Below, one piece after another: positions 36,301 through 48,129 of a stretch of 64,000 nucleotides of DNA. This DNA comes from Schistocephalus solidus. Taxonomy: Eukaryota > Platyhelminthes > Cestoda > Diphyllobothriidea > Diphyllobothriidae. How positions within the stretch are numbered: the stretch's first letter is position 1; each line of letters begins with the position of its first letter. The stretch covers positions 82,493-146,492 of the forward strand of contig WEDG01004271.1 of the NCBI GenBank assembly GCA_017591395.1, read 5' to 3'. The notes beneath the pieces are model-generated. The model ran no database searches. It was given only the letters and a program-made list of their open reading frames with translations, and had not been told where the DNA came from. A program made the position numbers and the translations under genes.

Positions 36301-38674
36301 TCCATTTCCAAAATTCACCTGGGAGATATCGGAATTTAAAATACTGGAAAATTATAACCAGAGCGGGAAGTTATGGTTTGTTCGTCATCAACAGTTCATC
36401 CACCTCGGGTTCTGAATGCTATCTACTTAACAGTCAGGCGGGGATCAAGTCTTTTTTATCGTCTACAGGACTGGCAGTACTATTGAAATGAGGTTAAGCG
36501 GATAAAAATGATTTAATGTATGAGCCGTGCTATGACTTTAAAATAAGACGTCGTGGAATCTGTGACGTAAAAATATGATTTCTGACTACTGTAGCCTGTA
36601 AAAAGACCGCGGGTTTGGCTGGCAGGGCTTATGTCCAATACCGTGCTAAATGGCCGACCAAGGACCGCCTCTGGCAGCGACATTATGAAAGGTTTTCGCT
36701 TCAGATTACTTACTGCCGCGGTCAGTTCCTCCAAGGTTTTTTACTTCATCCCTCCTTGAATGAGCACCCTGTACCGGATAACTACAAAAAGTTGCATTGC
36801 ATTTTCATACGGGAAATGGGAAAAATTTAAGCTCAAAATTCTTTGGCGTTCTAAAAGGTAAAAACGGGTTGGAGAATTCCTAGTCGGTTGATTATGTTTG
36901 CCCTTGAACAAGTGGCTGAGCATCAAACTCACCACTTATCGCATTTTACCTGCTCCACGATGATCAGCTTCCTCGAAAGCCAACTGTGGTATGCCCGATG
37001 GTAAATCTGCTTTCACAGAAATGGAAATACTGACACCTCTGTTCTTTATTCTGAAGGAACAGTGGGTTTCTCATTATACAACCGGTACTTAGAGACGGTG
37101 CTCCGGTGTGCGAGCTGCCTATTGGAAGAAGATATGCATAAGGAATTCAGGCCATAGACAAATTCGGAAGGAACACTGAAGTGCAATAATAAGATCCATG
37201 TTCATCCAATGAAGTTAACGTTACTTCTTTCTGGAGTCCTAAGAAATACTTTCGACTAGGTTAGCGTCTTAGAGAGAGCCACGAGAAGTGCTGTATAACA
37301 GGACTTTAAGTCCTGGTGGCCCGGTGTTTATTCATAGGAGGTGCCGGTGTACCCTTGTTTTTTTTAACCAAAGGACGGTCTGTTATGTCGTTCTCGGGCA
37401 AAAAACTTAAATACCGACCCTGTTCCACAACACTAATTACGAAGCACCAAAGTCCGTTAACAGTTTTATTTCGGTGACTTTAGAGACCAAGATTTCCGCT
37501 CACTTGTGTCTTTAAAGGTGGTATGTTGTGACCTTGACCCTTTTTATTTATGGTCTTCATGACCTCATGCCACGTTACACGACCAAAAAGGAGGTCACAA
37601 CTGCCTCAGAAGAAACCGCACAGCAGTGTTTGACTAAAAGATATCCTTAAAATATGGCAATTTCTGATTTAATAGAATCACCGATCTTACGGAAACTTCA
37701 GTCGCGGTATTCTGTTAACAAATATATTCACGAAAAGCTGTCAAACCCACTACTGAAAAGGTTGTGAGCAGTAAGGACTTGCAAGACTTCTCAGAAGAGA
37801 GGGAAAACTGTCGAGTAGTCACCATTTCTAAGCAACTTGATAGATTCGAGTAGGTGTAGTAAAGTTGCAAACTTCGACATAAAAAGACCAAACGACAACT
37901 TATTAGCTGAACTTCAAGGGGAAATTTACGATACCCGTTTTCTGTCTTGTTCACTCACTTCTTTTGATTGTTGGTTGCTTCTAAATAATCGATGCCCGAG
38001 TTTGATCTAAGAAGGGAAAAGTTGGCGAGCAAACTTTTTCAATATAATTGGGAGTGCGACTTCTATGGGGTATAGCGACTGTAGACGTTAAGAATAGCCT
38101 ACAAAGGTGAAAGTGAAACACTGACTATAACTCCTGACTTAGAACGAGCCGAACAGAGCTGTTAGGTCTGCCAGTGCACTCATCCAAACAACAAACTAAC
38201 AGAAAGATTAGACGGCAAAAAGTATATAGTAGGAACAAAAGGGAAATTAGCATTCAGAGTAATGTTTAATGGCACAAGAAAGAATGACTTACATCAGGGT
38301 GATATTCCGTCTGGACAGGGAGGTGACAGCTGGATAGCCGATGAGGATTACAGTGCTGTGGGCAATTTTAGGGAGGGTTGTGGAGGTGTGCTGACAGCAG
38401 AAGATACGAGCAACGAGTAAGGGCGAGAGAGATGTTCGCAATGGGTGGAGAGGTGACACTGTTCATCTTCACCGTCACGCAATTACACAGTTTCCATTCT
38501 GAATCCCAGTCAGAAGTTTTCATTGTATTCAAAACACAGTCCAATTGCTGGAGGGTTAGAGTGTGAATAGATCCGACCGCAGCTGACATAGGCCAGTAGC
38601 CTGGTGAGTGGCTGACATCAATTTAATAGTGAGGTTTGGTGGATTTGAATAGTTTATTAGAGGCAGTTGTTAAA
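36301..38674. other. No recognised feature
   Basis: AT-rich sequence without a supported exon, RNA gene or repeat match inside the window. Confidence 0.4.
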
Positions 38675-38800
38675 AATCAGTGGACCCGGCAGGATTCGAA
38701 CCCACAACAGCAAGGAGAAGGCTCTAATAAGCCAACGCTCTGGCCATCTTAGTTACGAGGCATCACCGGGAGCCGTGAGTTTAACCACGCTTGGGTAAAG
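38675..38800 (-). mobile_element. tRNA-derived SINE head, different subtype
   Basis: On the minus strand: CCTCGTAACTAAGATGGCCA (A-box-like), GAGCGTTGG, then a B box GTGGGTTCGAATCCTGCCGG. The ends do not pair as an acceptor stem, so it is not a functional tRNA. The B-box position and spacing are consistent with a Pol III-type SINE promoter. Confidence 0.6.
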
Positions 38801-39162
38801 TTATCCGCCCAGCCCGGATGCAGTAAGCTGGCTGCCCAAGCAGGATTCCCTAAGCAATCAATCTAGAATATACCAGATGACTACAACGCACAGTTAATTA
38901 ATTAATTGCCTTGAAGCGACGGATACAGACCAAAATCTCACTTCTTCCCCGTCTTGGGTTAGCACAGGACCGTCTGGCAATGAAATAAGGCAGCATTGGC
39001 TGATCCTGTGCACCAATTTCAGTTAAAAAGAGTGTTAGGCGAGTGTTGGAAGAGGCGTCTTCGACCAAGTTTGCTTTCCATATGCCAGTACTGTGTAAAA
39101 TAAATCTGATCACATGAAATGCTTGCTCAAACCGCTAAATTCTCTGTTCTATTCCATTTTAG

Positions 39163-39207
39163 CCTGGGAGATCAAGACGTTAATGAACTTGCCATATAAC
39201 TGGATAG
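39163..39207 (+). CDS. Weak candidate micro-exon
   Basis: Acceptor TTCCATTTTAG|CC and donor ATAG|GTAATA delimit 45 bp, phase 1 on both sides, reading WEIKTLMNLPYNWI. The phase would fit after the exon at 30,609-30,797. The frame stays open beyond the donor, so the exon limits are unsure. Confidence 0.3.
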
Positions 39208-39816
39208 GTAATATGCCACCCCAAGCGGATGTGCGGGAAGTTGTAAAGTTCATTGCGAACTTCCACCGTAAGTTGTGGTTCATTTCGGAGAATTGCTTTC
39301 TACCCTCTACACAGTCCGTGACTTCTTATCACAGGCAAAGTCCTTTGCCCGAAGTTTATTTTCGATGAAATAATTTGCTTGTCATGGGACACTTAACATG
39401 AGCTGATGACAGCTTAAGGAAAGTAACTTAACGGTCCCAAGAAGGAAACCATTATCTCGTGGTGGTCCTACCGGCACAAATCTCTCCCCTCCCTAGACAT
39501 TTATTCAGTTTCTGCTTTAGTAGCCTCCTCGGAGATCGTCAATCATCTCCGAAGCTCCGAAAATGGCTTCCTATTAGCACTTAGCATATCAGTTAGTACC
39601 TATCACGCCGTAGGGGAACCCCCTTCAGACTACCGCATAATGCGCCATGGACCATCTTTGATTTACTAATTACCATGAAAACATATCTTAAGTGATAGCG
39701 CGAATGACTTGCAGGGACAAAGAACTGGCTATCGTATTCGACTGTATTTCTGACTCTGATAGTGCGATTGAAGCTCTTTCACCTGCCGACCCTTTTTTCG
39801 CTCAAAATTGACAAAG

Positions 39817-39972
39817 AGTTACAATTCGAAGGTGGAGGAAGTTTTTAAAGCAAATAAAAACGAAGTGGATCATGGAAATTTAATCGATCCTGAAGCTCGT
39901 GAAAAACGCCGTCGACAACAGTTGAACAGCGTAGATGGCAGCGTTGCAAGTTTTTTGCCCCCAATCGAGCAG
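39817..39972 (+). CDS. Candidate internal exon, unknown protein
   Basis: Following a pyrimidine stretch (CCCTTTTTTCGCTC) and ACAAAG, the frame reads SYNSKVEEVFKANKNEVDHG, NLIDPEAREKRRRQQ and LNSVDGSVASFLPPIEQ, up to donor GAGCAG|GTGGTC. It is 52 codons, phase 0 on both sides, rich in charged residues and clearly more protein-like than flanking frames. Its phases do not connect directly to the neighbouring candidates, so at least one exon between them would be unseen. Confidence 0.45.
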
Positions 39973-41349
39973 GTGGTCTCACTTTACAGAAGTTGCTGGT
40001 GATATCTTATCATCTCATCACCCGACTTTTTGCTTCATGCTTTCTTCAACCTGAAAAAGTAAAATTTTTGGTCATCGGCGCCCGGGAGGCATGTGCCGAA
40101 AGCGATCTAGCCAAGAAAACAGGGAAGCTTCGACGGATGGTGGATGTACCGCTTTGGAACTGAGGCTTGATTTATTGATGCTTGAGGGGCCTTATCCTCC
40201 AACCCCCTGACTCCGTGTTGGATGCTCTACCGCAGCCTTGTCTGACAGTTGCGCCGTTAGTTCATATTCACGTTCTCCTGACCATAGAGTCTAATCTCTA
40301 ATGGTCCTAGTGATAATTAAACTGTGATTGCAAAGCAAACCTCTGCAACCTCAGTGCTGAAGGATGTTACAGCAGCTTGGTCTGGCTTGCAGTTATGGTA
40401 ATTATAGCATTTCTCAAGGCACATTGTGAGAATTGTGGTATGCAGGCAGTAAATGCTTTGCAACAAAATATTACCTGCCTGTGTGGGTTCCGTATTTCCC
40501 CTAGGTCGCTTTATGGCCTACCTGACTACTGAACATACGGGTTATGTCCTTTGTTTGTCGAAGAAATGGATTAAAACTGTCATTACGAATATGAACACCT
40601 CGGCTAACTAACGCAGTCTTCTGTGAAAATAGTACATGACCGATAGTTTTAGTATTCACGAATAGAGGCGAACATGCGAGTTTCAGTATTCATTTGCTAC
40701 TAAGATGTCACCTCCCTGCATAATCGTCGAAGTCACACTTTAAGGAGGTCAGCACCAGCTGCAACATCCTTTTTGACATCACTTAATGCCATGGAGCGGA
40801 GTGTAACCTTACCCTCCCACAATACAGGCTTGCTTACGTCCGAAACGTCAGCAAAGTAAACTTTTGGTTCCTGCCCTCCTCTTTCTTTTCCCTCCTCCAC
40901 CTCATTGTCCGTCCTTGCTGCTGATTCCATCGTGCTCCCTCGATAAGCAAATGCGTCTTTATTCTTCCGCCACTCTGTTTAAAATTTTCATATGCTTTAG
41001 TAATACGTACCCACCCATTGAAGTTACCTTGCGCTAAGTGTGTGTGAGGGAAGATTAAATTTCTATTAGGTGCTGGTCGGTCGCTTCCCTCGCCATTGTT
41101 CCCGAGGGCACTTTCATCAGGTAACTCGGTGTCAGTCGGTTTTCTCTCTGCAACTAACTTTGTCTCCAATTCTCTCGGCTAAATTATGAGGTGAATACCC
41201 GAAAAGGGCGTTAGTTAGACTACGCAGTGTCGTTGAGTGGCCAGAGCTCTTTCTCATCCGACATGAGGGGAAGACTCGTTTTTTTAGTTCTGCGTGAACT
41301 CTGGAAAGGAAGGCCTGGCAAAAATCCAGGAAGCCATATTTGGTAACGA
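39973..41349. other. No recognised feature
   Basis: The overlapping minus-strand frames at 40,733-41,169 are rich in Glu/Arg but show no motif or splice support. Confidence 0.35.
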
Positions 41350-42045
41350 ATGCTTGTACGCCCCCTCCTTAAACGAACGCAATGGCTGGGTAGGTGTGAA
41401 TACGAGAACGGTGGCAATGGGGTAGAGCAGGACGGAAACGGGCGGTAACGCTTTGGACAGGAAGAGAGTGTCGAAGCAGGCTAAGTTGATAGGGGAGGCC
41501 CTGAACGTGACGACCTTCTGGCCCGGTTCCATAGAAGGAGCTAATAAGTAGGACGCCAGTTGGGAGGATAGTGTATTCTGTACAGAACTATCGCCGAAGG
41601 AGGTTGGAGGAAGTTGACTACCGGACGAGAGCACATACAGCCGCCGCGTCTGCGACGTCCCCAAGTTCGTGTGAGACCGTGCGGTCGTCACGGCGCCTCC
41701 AGCGCGGTCAGGCGGGAGTTAGCATTGAAGATGATTGGTCGGTGTGGACAGCCAGGATTGTCAAGGGCCAGACAGCCCCCAGTGCGCACGCGCATGTAGA
41801 CGCGAGAGGTTCAGCGTTCAGCATGGGCACGGCGTGAGTCACTACAAGAGATCTATGTGCCCACCGTTATCCTTCAATTGTGCTGGTTTCTTACCCTTGA
41901 ATTAGAACGCAATGCACGCGTACCTACCCATGCCTCCTTGCCACGTAAGCCTAACCCTAGCCCTAGCGCTGACTCTAATCCCAACCCTAACCTTGTCCAT
42001 TGTGTTCGTTGGGGTTAGCATTCCTTGTCGAGATAAAAGTGTCGC
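41350..42045 (+). repeat. Family B repeat, split by repeat C
   Basis: The left part (41,350-41,455) has GTAGGTGTGAATACGAGAAC and GGTGGCAATGGGG. The right part (about 41,850-42,045) has GCCCACCGTTATCCTTCAA and CTAACCCTAGCCCTAGCGCT. Both are found in one piece at 48,741-49,030. The 370-bp block between them is repeat C. The right part carries CCCTAA-like arrays. Confidence 0.75.
41473..41843 (+). repeat. Family C repeat copy 1
   Basis: It begins AGCAGGCTAAGTTGATAGGG and includes TCTGTACAGAACTATCGCC, GATGATTGGTCGGTGTGGAC, AGCCAGGATTGTCAAGGGCC and GAGAGGTTCAGCGTTCA. An inverted copy lies at 57,205-57,573. It is GC-rich compared with its surroundings. Confidence 0.85.
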
Positions 42046-42764
42046 GAAAGCGTTCATTACCCAAGATTTTGTCTCACTTAGTTTGTTTGTGTTCAAAAAG
42101 GCTCACCCAAACCGGTCAACTTACTCAAATTTCCTTTCCGTGCTCTTCAAGGAGCTGCTACTCTTACCACATCTCAGCCAAAGTGTAAGCCCTTTCTTCC
42201 AATCGCGGCTATTAAATGCTTAAGTAGGATATGTTATGCGGGGCTGCCGAAGGTGGCAAACCATACTCTAGAGTAAAGTAAATAACTGTTGTGCTCGCTG
42301 AGAACTAAATCGTTCAGTTCATATATTGACATATTCTCGAATAGGATAAAGGACATCAATGTAGCCTATGCCAACCTCCGTGGTCTCTGGGGGGTTTGTA
42401 CCCATTCGGTGTTGTTGTGTTCCTCGGGCACACGAATTGATGACGTGCATAAACTAACTGTCCGAAAAACATTGCACCAGCCAACTGGTGTGATTTGATT
42501 ATTAATGATGGGGGGCTCTGCTACGCGTGTTTCTGTCAGTCATAGTGAAATATTTTAGTTCGACCCGGTTGCGATATCACGTACCAAGCAGATTTACCTG
42601 TGGTTCGGTGGCATCAGACCCCCGGCCTACATCATAAATACTATTTTCCACTGTACAATTTGGATGTATTGGTGAGCATCCTGACCTGAATTTGCATTTC
42701 ACGGTTCACCGCTCTATTGACAGTGGATTCGTGCAAGAACGGCGAACCGTGCAGGGTAATTTTT
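42046..42764. other. No recognised feature
   Basis: Short frames without splice support; no repeat match noticed. Confidence 0.35.
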
Positions 42765-42972
42765 TGCTAAGACATGGGAATTGGAACCTCTCCCGTAATA
42801 CAGGTGACCTTTCGCTAAATTCCGGGGAGTTTAGGTTAGAGTTAAGGTTTGGGCAAGGCTTGCTGTTAGGTTTAGAGTTAAAACACGGGAATAGGCCTCC
42901 TTCCTGGAATTTAGCGCGAACCCGCCTACATTCCTGGGGGTTCATATTCTCGTGTCTTTCCATGTTAGCTTC
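42765..42972 (+). mobile_element. MITE-like family A, copy 1
   Basis: It starts GCTAAGACATGGGAA, then CCGTAATACAGGTGACCTTT, a degenerate telomere-like core (TTAGGTTAGAGTTAAGGTTT) and ACACGGGAATAGGCCTCCTT. It ends CTCGTGTCTTTCCATGTTAGC, partly inverted relative to the start. The same order is found at 61,766-62,041 on the opposite strand. Confidence 0.75.
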
Positions 42973-43720
42973 CTCTCGCACTTTGTAAAACTGCTTTAGA
43001 TTTTTTTCCGGTAAGATTGTAATAATATCGTTAATTTCCAAACCTAAAGACCAGTTCCAAATTACTATTAAACCCCGCTAACGTATTTATCGAAATTCAG
43101 ACCAGAATCATCAAAGTTTTCAAATGTGGGTATGAGTCTCAGCAGAACCAAAACTCCGTTTTCTATCCATGGCCCTAGTAACTATGCATCGAACTCGACC
43201 ATGAAGGAGGATATTAAGGAGTTTCCGTACCGAATGCGACGAGTTCCTATCTTAAATCCACTCTTCCCAGTATAGCCTATGTCTCTGTTTTCCTTAATGG
43301 TATATCTAGGCGATTTTCCTACAGAACTTTGCTGGGAATCCGACCGGCAAGTTAGTGAGAGAAGTCTTTACACACCTTGGATCACCCTCTTTCTATAAGC
43401 ATCCTTCTTTTTGTTTCTCCTAACCAGTCAATTTGAAATTCTACGAGTAAAAAGCTGGGTCTGTTTTTTTTCCCGGAAATTTCTAATTTTATTCCTGATT
43501 CCCTCACACTAAGGCCAGTCAGTTACAACCCCATATTGAACTTCAGTAGCAGGGCTCACTTAATGCGAATGGAGTATATCTCTTGGCAACTAAGTGTGCA
43601 ATTTCAGCGCAAAAATCTACCTACTCCGGATACCTTGTGGCGCTATTTTCTGGAACAAGTCCCTCTCCATTAGGATAAAAGATATGGTACCTTACCCACT
43701 CCTTTATTTGTATTCATTAG

Positions 43721-43853
43721 TGCTCTTCACTCGCAACTTTGATCCGGAGGGTCTGGATCCCAACGAAAGGAAAGCCTTAGAGAATCAAAATCAAAATTTT
43801 ATGGATATTCTTGAGCGCATTTGTCCAAGCCCAGAAGATTCTGCGAAAAAAGG
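43721..43853 (+). CDS. Unknown gene, upstream exon of the 3' group
   Basis: Acceptor TATTCATTAG|TG (T-rich upstream) leads into a frame reading LFTRNFDPEGLDPNERKALE, NQNQNFMDILERICPSPEDS and AKK. It ends at the strong donor GG|GTAAGT. The translation is strongly protein-like and hydrophilic. It enters in phase 1 and leaves in phase 2 as sequenced, while the next exon (44,413) needs phase 1. Either a small exon is hidden in the 560-bp gap or the run of six A's just before the donor has a one-base error. No family recognised. Confidence 0.65.
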
Positions 43854-44412
43854 GTAAGTTTTTAGGCATATAGTCCCGCCTATTCTCATTTTCGAAAAAA
43901 ACTTCTGGCTACACTATCAGTCCTGTGTTCCGAACTGCGTTCTTCCGGGCATTTTGTCCCGATAACATTTCCTTAGCTGAAAGAAGTCTATCCAAAAAGA
44001 ATTGGGCCCAAATCTTTTTCAGGTTCTCTGTACTGTATTTTAGTTAGCTGGGATTGTAGAGCATTCCACTTCCGACTGTAAAGATAGAGGCAATGATCCC
44101 TTTTAATCCCGCAGGTGGATTCAGTGTTTGGAAGGAAACAATAATTTTGGATGACTTAAACATACATCGGTACGCACATTCCTTGCGATATTTTCTTCAA
44201 CTGGCCATATAGCTTCATTCATATCAAATGTAATCTTTTGTGAGCATCAACCGATTTGACAGTAGCGACATAAATATATCATTTATTTTGTAATGAAAAC
44301 GCATAATCTGAGGTGTCAAAATCTTAGAAACAAGCGCAAATACAGGAAGTCGTCGTATAGACGCAGACCATGCATTAAACTTAGTTTTTGAATCAGTCGC
44401 CTGGCTACACAG

Positions 44413-44558
44413 AACTATCTCCGGAGTTTGCCAAAGTACCTTGGCCATGTTGGCAGGGAAGTGACACCTTCGCACCGGAAGATATGTTTCATTATCAACT
44501 TTGGAAGAAGCACCGACGGACCTATAGAGCTAAAATTGAAATTCCTTTAGGAAGAAAA
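44413..44558 (+). CDS. Unknown gene, exon with WPCWQGSD motif
   Basis: Acceptor GGCTACACAG|AA and donor AGAAAA|GTATGC enclose 146 bp (phase 1 in, phase 0 out). It encodes LSPEFAKVPWPCWQGSDTFA, PEDMFHYQLWKKHRRTYRAK and IEIPLGRK. The Trp/Pro/Cys-rich stretch followed by a basic helix looks like a folded domain edge, but I do not recognise the family. It joins in frame to the exon at 47,065. Confidence 0.7.
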
Positions 44559-46375
44559 GTATGCATCCTGCCAATTTTACTCCTGCCGTCAGAAAATTTG
44601 CTTTTTATCGGTTCCACTCAGAGGGGTTCTCGATCAGATATCCAAAAGTTGCACACTGTTCTTTTGTGTGCAGTCTCTTCTGAGAACCTTGCCGTTTATC
44701 TGCAGAGGCCGAAAGCACAAACGAGGACAGCGTCACTGAATGTAACTGCAAGTCTGAAGACTCATTCGTTCTTTTGGAAACCACATCCGTTACTGTGCGT
44801 CTACCTCTCTTCGGTCCTCTTTCTTTACGCAAATATGTTGACCTCTCCGATTTGCCAGGCTTCTGTCTTAGCTGTAGACTTATGATTCTATGGATTCTGT
44901 GAACTCTATGGAGCCTTCTACTCTTACGTATCAGACTGCATGGCGTCTGGAATAGCGGTTATGCGAGAACCAACTGACTGTACAGAGGGATGACTTGGTT
45001 ACCCCACTTTGCCCCATAAGTCCTGTAAAGTGAGTGAGAGAGAAAGAGAGAGAGAGAGATAGAGAGAGAGGGGTCATGAATTCGGTTTAGCCTGCACAGT
45101 GATTATCCTGCCGGCCACCAGCAAGTTAGGTGAAAAAATCATTGATGTCTGTGGTTCCAACAAAGCTTGCTAAATTGGCTGATTTAACCCTTACTCGCAT
45201 ATCAGATTGCATAAACGCATTATCAAGCAGGCTGCACTTGTCATTGATTGTCTGTATAACACTGTAACTACGGATTACTTGTATCTACTTTTTATACCTC
45301 TGGTTGGAGACTCTTGTACTTTCTCCAAAACCACGAAGAATCGACTTTTGATGGCATTGACTGAAAATTCTCTCCACTCTTTGCAGCATCATGGTTCTTA
45401 GTTTGCAGCCTTTGCCGCTACAACTGAAACACCTGTCTGTGTGTGGGTGTCATTCACACAACTTTCATTTGGCCATACATTTGGTACATGCACACTATAT
45501 TTTCAGTAAGGCAGGTGGTAGTACAATTAACTGAAAGCCTGTTGTAATAAACAGTAAAGGTAAACGCCATCTCCTTCAAAACACCCAACAACAGAAGTAA
45601 ACTCGTCCATCTTCCTCCCCCTGCACCTTCGGGAAAGCCTTTACAAATCCCCTTCTGTGAGGTCAGCCACCCCACTGCCAGTCGCAACTTGGATGTTTAA
45701 ACGGTTAGCCAAATTAATTCCACGACAGAATGTTTACATGGCGTTTCGGCAGCATTTGGTGTGTGTATACGGGTGCGACCTGACCGCGACCATTGTCTGT
45801 GCCTTTTTCAGTACTCTAACGGTTCCTGTCTGATCTCTTGACCAGACCGTTGCTTGGGTCGCTTTATTCGGCAAAGTCCTGATGCTTGTCCCGGTTGCCT
45901 ACGCGTGCGAGACCTGGAGTCAGGGTTTCAGTGCCACTCTCTGGAGCTCGTTTGTGTTTATCTTGGATTTAATCATACCGTATCCTGCTGCACATTTGTT
46001 TCAGGGTAGTTTTGGTGAACAGAAACGCTAGGCTCCGAAATACAGGTTACCGGTTGGTGGCCGTTTACCAGTGTTTACTAGAGAATTGTCTCGTAATGGC
46101 TCCCGTCTTCCTCTCCCCTTAATCGTGCTTGACAGTATCACTTTCAACCATCAATATACCGTCCATCTTGCTGATTGTTTAAAACTTATTCTCTTGCAAT
46201 GAACTCGGAAGTATTGAAACTCCGCGAACCAATATAGGCTGTCTAAATGCATGCAGATTTTAACCTTTATCGTAAAGCAGTCGCTTTAACGCCAACCGAG
46301 GCCTTCTGAACACAAGCAGAAAAATTATGAGGGTACTGATCTCATCGAAAATTTTGGCATAAACATCTATGGTAG
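44559..46375. other. Intron of the unknown gene, with GA microsatellite
   Basis: A (GA)n-rich stretch at about 45,030-45,070 is the only repeat noticed. No further exon supported. Confidence 0.4.
45030..45071. repeat. (GA)n microsatellite
   Basis: An imperfect GAGA tract of about 40 bp inside the intron between the exons at 44,413 and 47,065. Confidence 0.9.
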
Positions 46376-46377
46376 AG

Positions 46378-46665
46378 AGGCACTCATCGATCCTATTACG
46401 GCACCACTCGTCCCGTTGTGCCTTGGGGCTCAATATCGAGCCCTACCAGTAGCCGCTTAGTGACTAGTATATTATAGGCAAATGACATTACCAACAAAGA
46501 CTAGTGAAACTGGAATGGCCATTTCTGGCTTTTCAGCCGTCATCAGCCACCCATACCCAACCCCAGGGTTTGCAACACCTGAGGCTCGGATCCCCCGACC
46601 CGTTGGCTAGAAGTCCAACGCTCTAACCATTGAGCCACGGGCTCGTTGTCGGCTGCGATCTAGTA
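46378..46665 (-). mobile_element. tRNA-derived SINE (family G), near full length
   Basis: On the minus strand the head is GAGCCCGTGGCTCAATGGTT, AGAGCGTTGGACTTCTAGCC, then a degenerate B box at about 46,590. The body follows as CCCTGGGGTTGGGTATGGGT, GGCTGATGACGGCTGAAAAG and CCAGAAATGGCCATTCC, and the tail contains GCTCGATATTGAGCCCCAAG and GGCACAACGGGACGAGTGG. It is the most complete copy and defines the family (about 290 bp). It sits head-to-head with the next element. Confidence 0.82.
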
Positions 46666-46699
46666 TGGTAAAATGGTAGAGGGGTGCTCACACATGACA

Positions 46700-46875
46700 A
46701 CCGATAAGACAACGAACCAGTGGGTCAATGTTTAGAGCGTGGGACTTCTAACCAACAGGTCGGGGGGTTCGAGCCTCAGATTTTTCGAACCCTGCGGTTG
46801 ATTATGGCTGACTGAGGACATCGAATACGCCAGAAATAGGCATTACACTCTCCTTTTGTTAGAAATGTCCTTCTG
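46700..46875 (+). mobile_element. tRNA-derived SINE (family G), plus strand, shortened
   Basis: It shows GTGGGTCAATGTTTAGAGCG, GGGACTTCTAACCAACAGGT and a B box GGGGGGTTCGAGCCTC at about 46,764-46,779. A shortened body follows (CCTGCGGTTGATTATGGCTG and CGCCAGAAATAGGCATTA). The heads of this copy and the minus copy are about 50 bp apart. Confidence 0.75.
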
Positions 46876-47064
46876 CCTCCAACCACATATCCAGAAGAGT
46901 TACTTTCACACTTATCCTGGTAAATGGACATCACCGAAATTTTTGCTGAAGTTTGATTTATGACCAATCAAGAACAATGGTAGAACTCACTTGGCCCACA
47001 CTTTTTATGTCACAAATGTCTCTTTGAGAACGGTTCTCTGCTATTTAAACTTCCTTTTCCCTAG

Positions 47065-47220
47065 TTCAGGTCTGCAGAAAAGACCGACGAGGCGTCATAC
47101 GAGGCTTCAGAGGATCTCTTTCTAGGGGCCTATTGTGTCCCCTTAACGTGGGAAGATCAATATGCGGCCACCAATGTGGCTATAAACTATGCCCCGCAGA
47201 GTCATGAATTTGTGTACAAG
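47065..47220 (+). CDS. Unknown gene, exon with LTWEDQYAATNVAINY
   Basis: It has a pyrimidine-rich acceptor TTCCTTTTCCCTAG|TTC and a strong donor TACAAG|GTAGGT. The exon is 52 codons, phase 0 on both sides. The translation starts FRSAEKTDEASYEASEDLF, then LGAYCVPLTWEDQYAATNV and AINYAPQSHEFVYK. An alternative acceptor five bases later would break the phase. This is one of the best-supported exons of the gene. Confidence 0.78.
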
Positions 47221-48129
47221 GTAGGTCGCTCATCTTGCGCTCTATTCGAACAAAACTCGATGCTAAAGAGAGAAAGCTACTCAATATGCCAAGTAAATTG
47301 CACTTAAGATATTGATTACGGCCCAGCACTTGTTCATGTTTTATAATCCCTTGATATCGACAAGTCTCGATAAATTGTGCTAGATAATGTCTTCTTGAAC
47401 ATAATTCGCAATTTTGCATTTCTTTACTTCCTTGACCTGTTTGCTTCATATTCTGTGATAACATTATGATATTGCTGCCGTCAGATTGAATTTTTTCGAA
47501 TGTACAGTAAGTTACCTAACTCATGAACTGTGCCCAAATTACCGAGGGACCAATCCGACTGCATTCACCAAAACATCAAGCTAACGATGAACGATCACCA
47601 GTCCAGTGACCACGCAAAACCCTTGCTGCACCTACTATTTTGATGATTATAAAGAACAATTTTCTTGAGAAAATTGGCGATGTTTGCAAGTCGAAAGTAC
47701 GTGTCACTTGAGTAGCCTCAAGTTTCAGAAGTAGATAAATCTTGTCCATGCCTGCTAAAATCGCACTCTGTAAAGAATGCATTTTCAATTAATAGGAATT
47801 TTCCATACATACTCTTTATGAAATTATTTTTTCTTTTGCTCATTTGAGAGCGAATTGCGCCTTCCATAAATTTCGCACTTGAAAAAAGCGTACCTTTCGG
47901 TTTTAAAAATTATATATTTATGAGATTTTGAGGGCCGTGAAATTTCCATTTATAAAGTCCCGTATGGGTCCATTTATTAATTCTGTTTATAAAGTACACA
48001 ATATGGTCCAACCTATTGCAAAATTTTCTGAGCACTCTATGACGTCTTCCTAACAGCGTAGAGAAATATGTGCTGTTCCTTAGACGGAATGTATACAGCA
48101 TGTAGTTTGGAAACCCTGGGCAGATCGGG

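Noticed and set aside
41284..41691. 135-codon minus-strand frame
   Set aside because: It spans the junction of repeats B and C, so it cannot be an ancestral gene.
46540..46700. Complete hammerhead ribozyme in the SINE body
   Set aside because: Only the CTGATGA...GAAA core and a stem II-like hairpin are visible, with a C-A mismatch at its base. No complementary strands for stems I and III were found within the element. The hairpin itself is kept as a low-interest finding.
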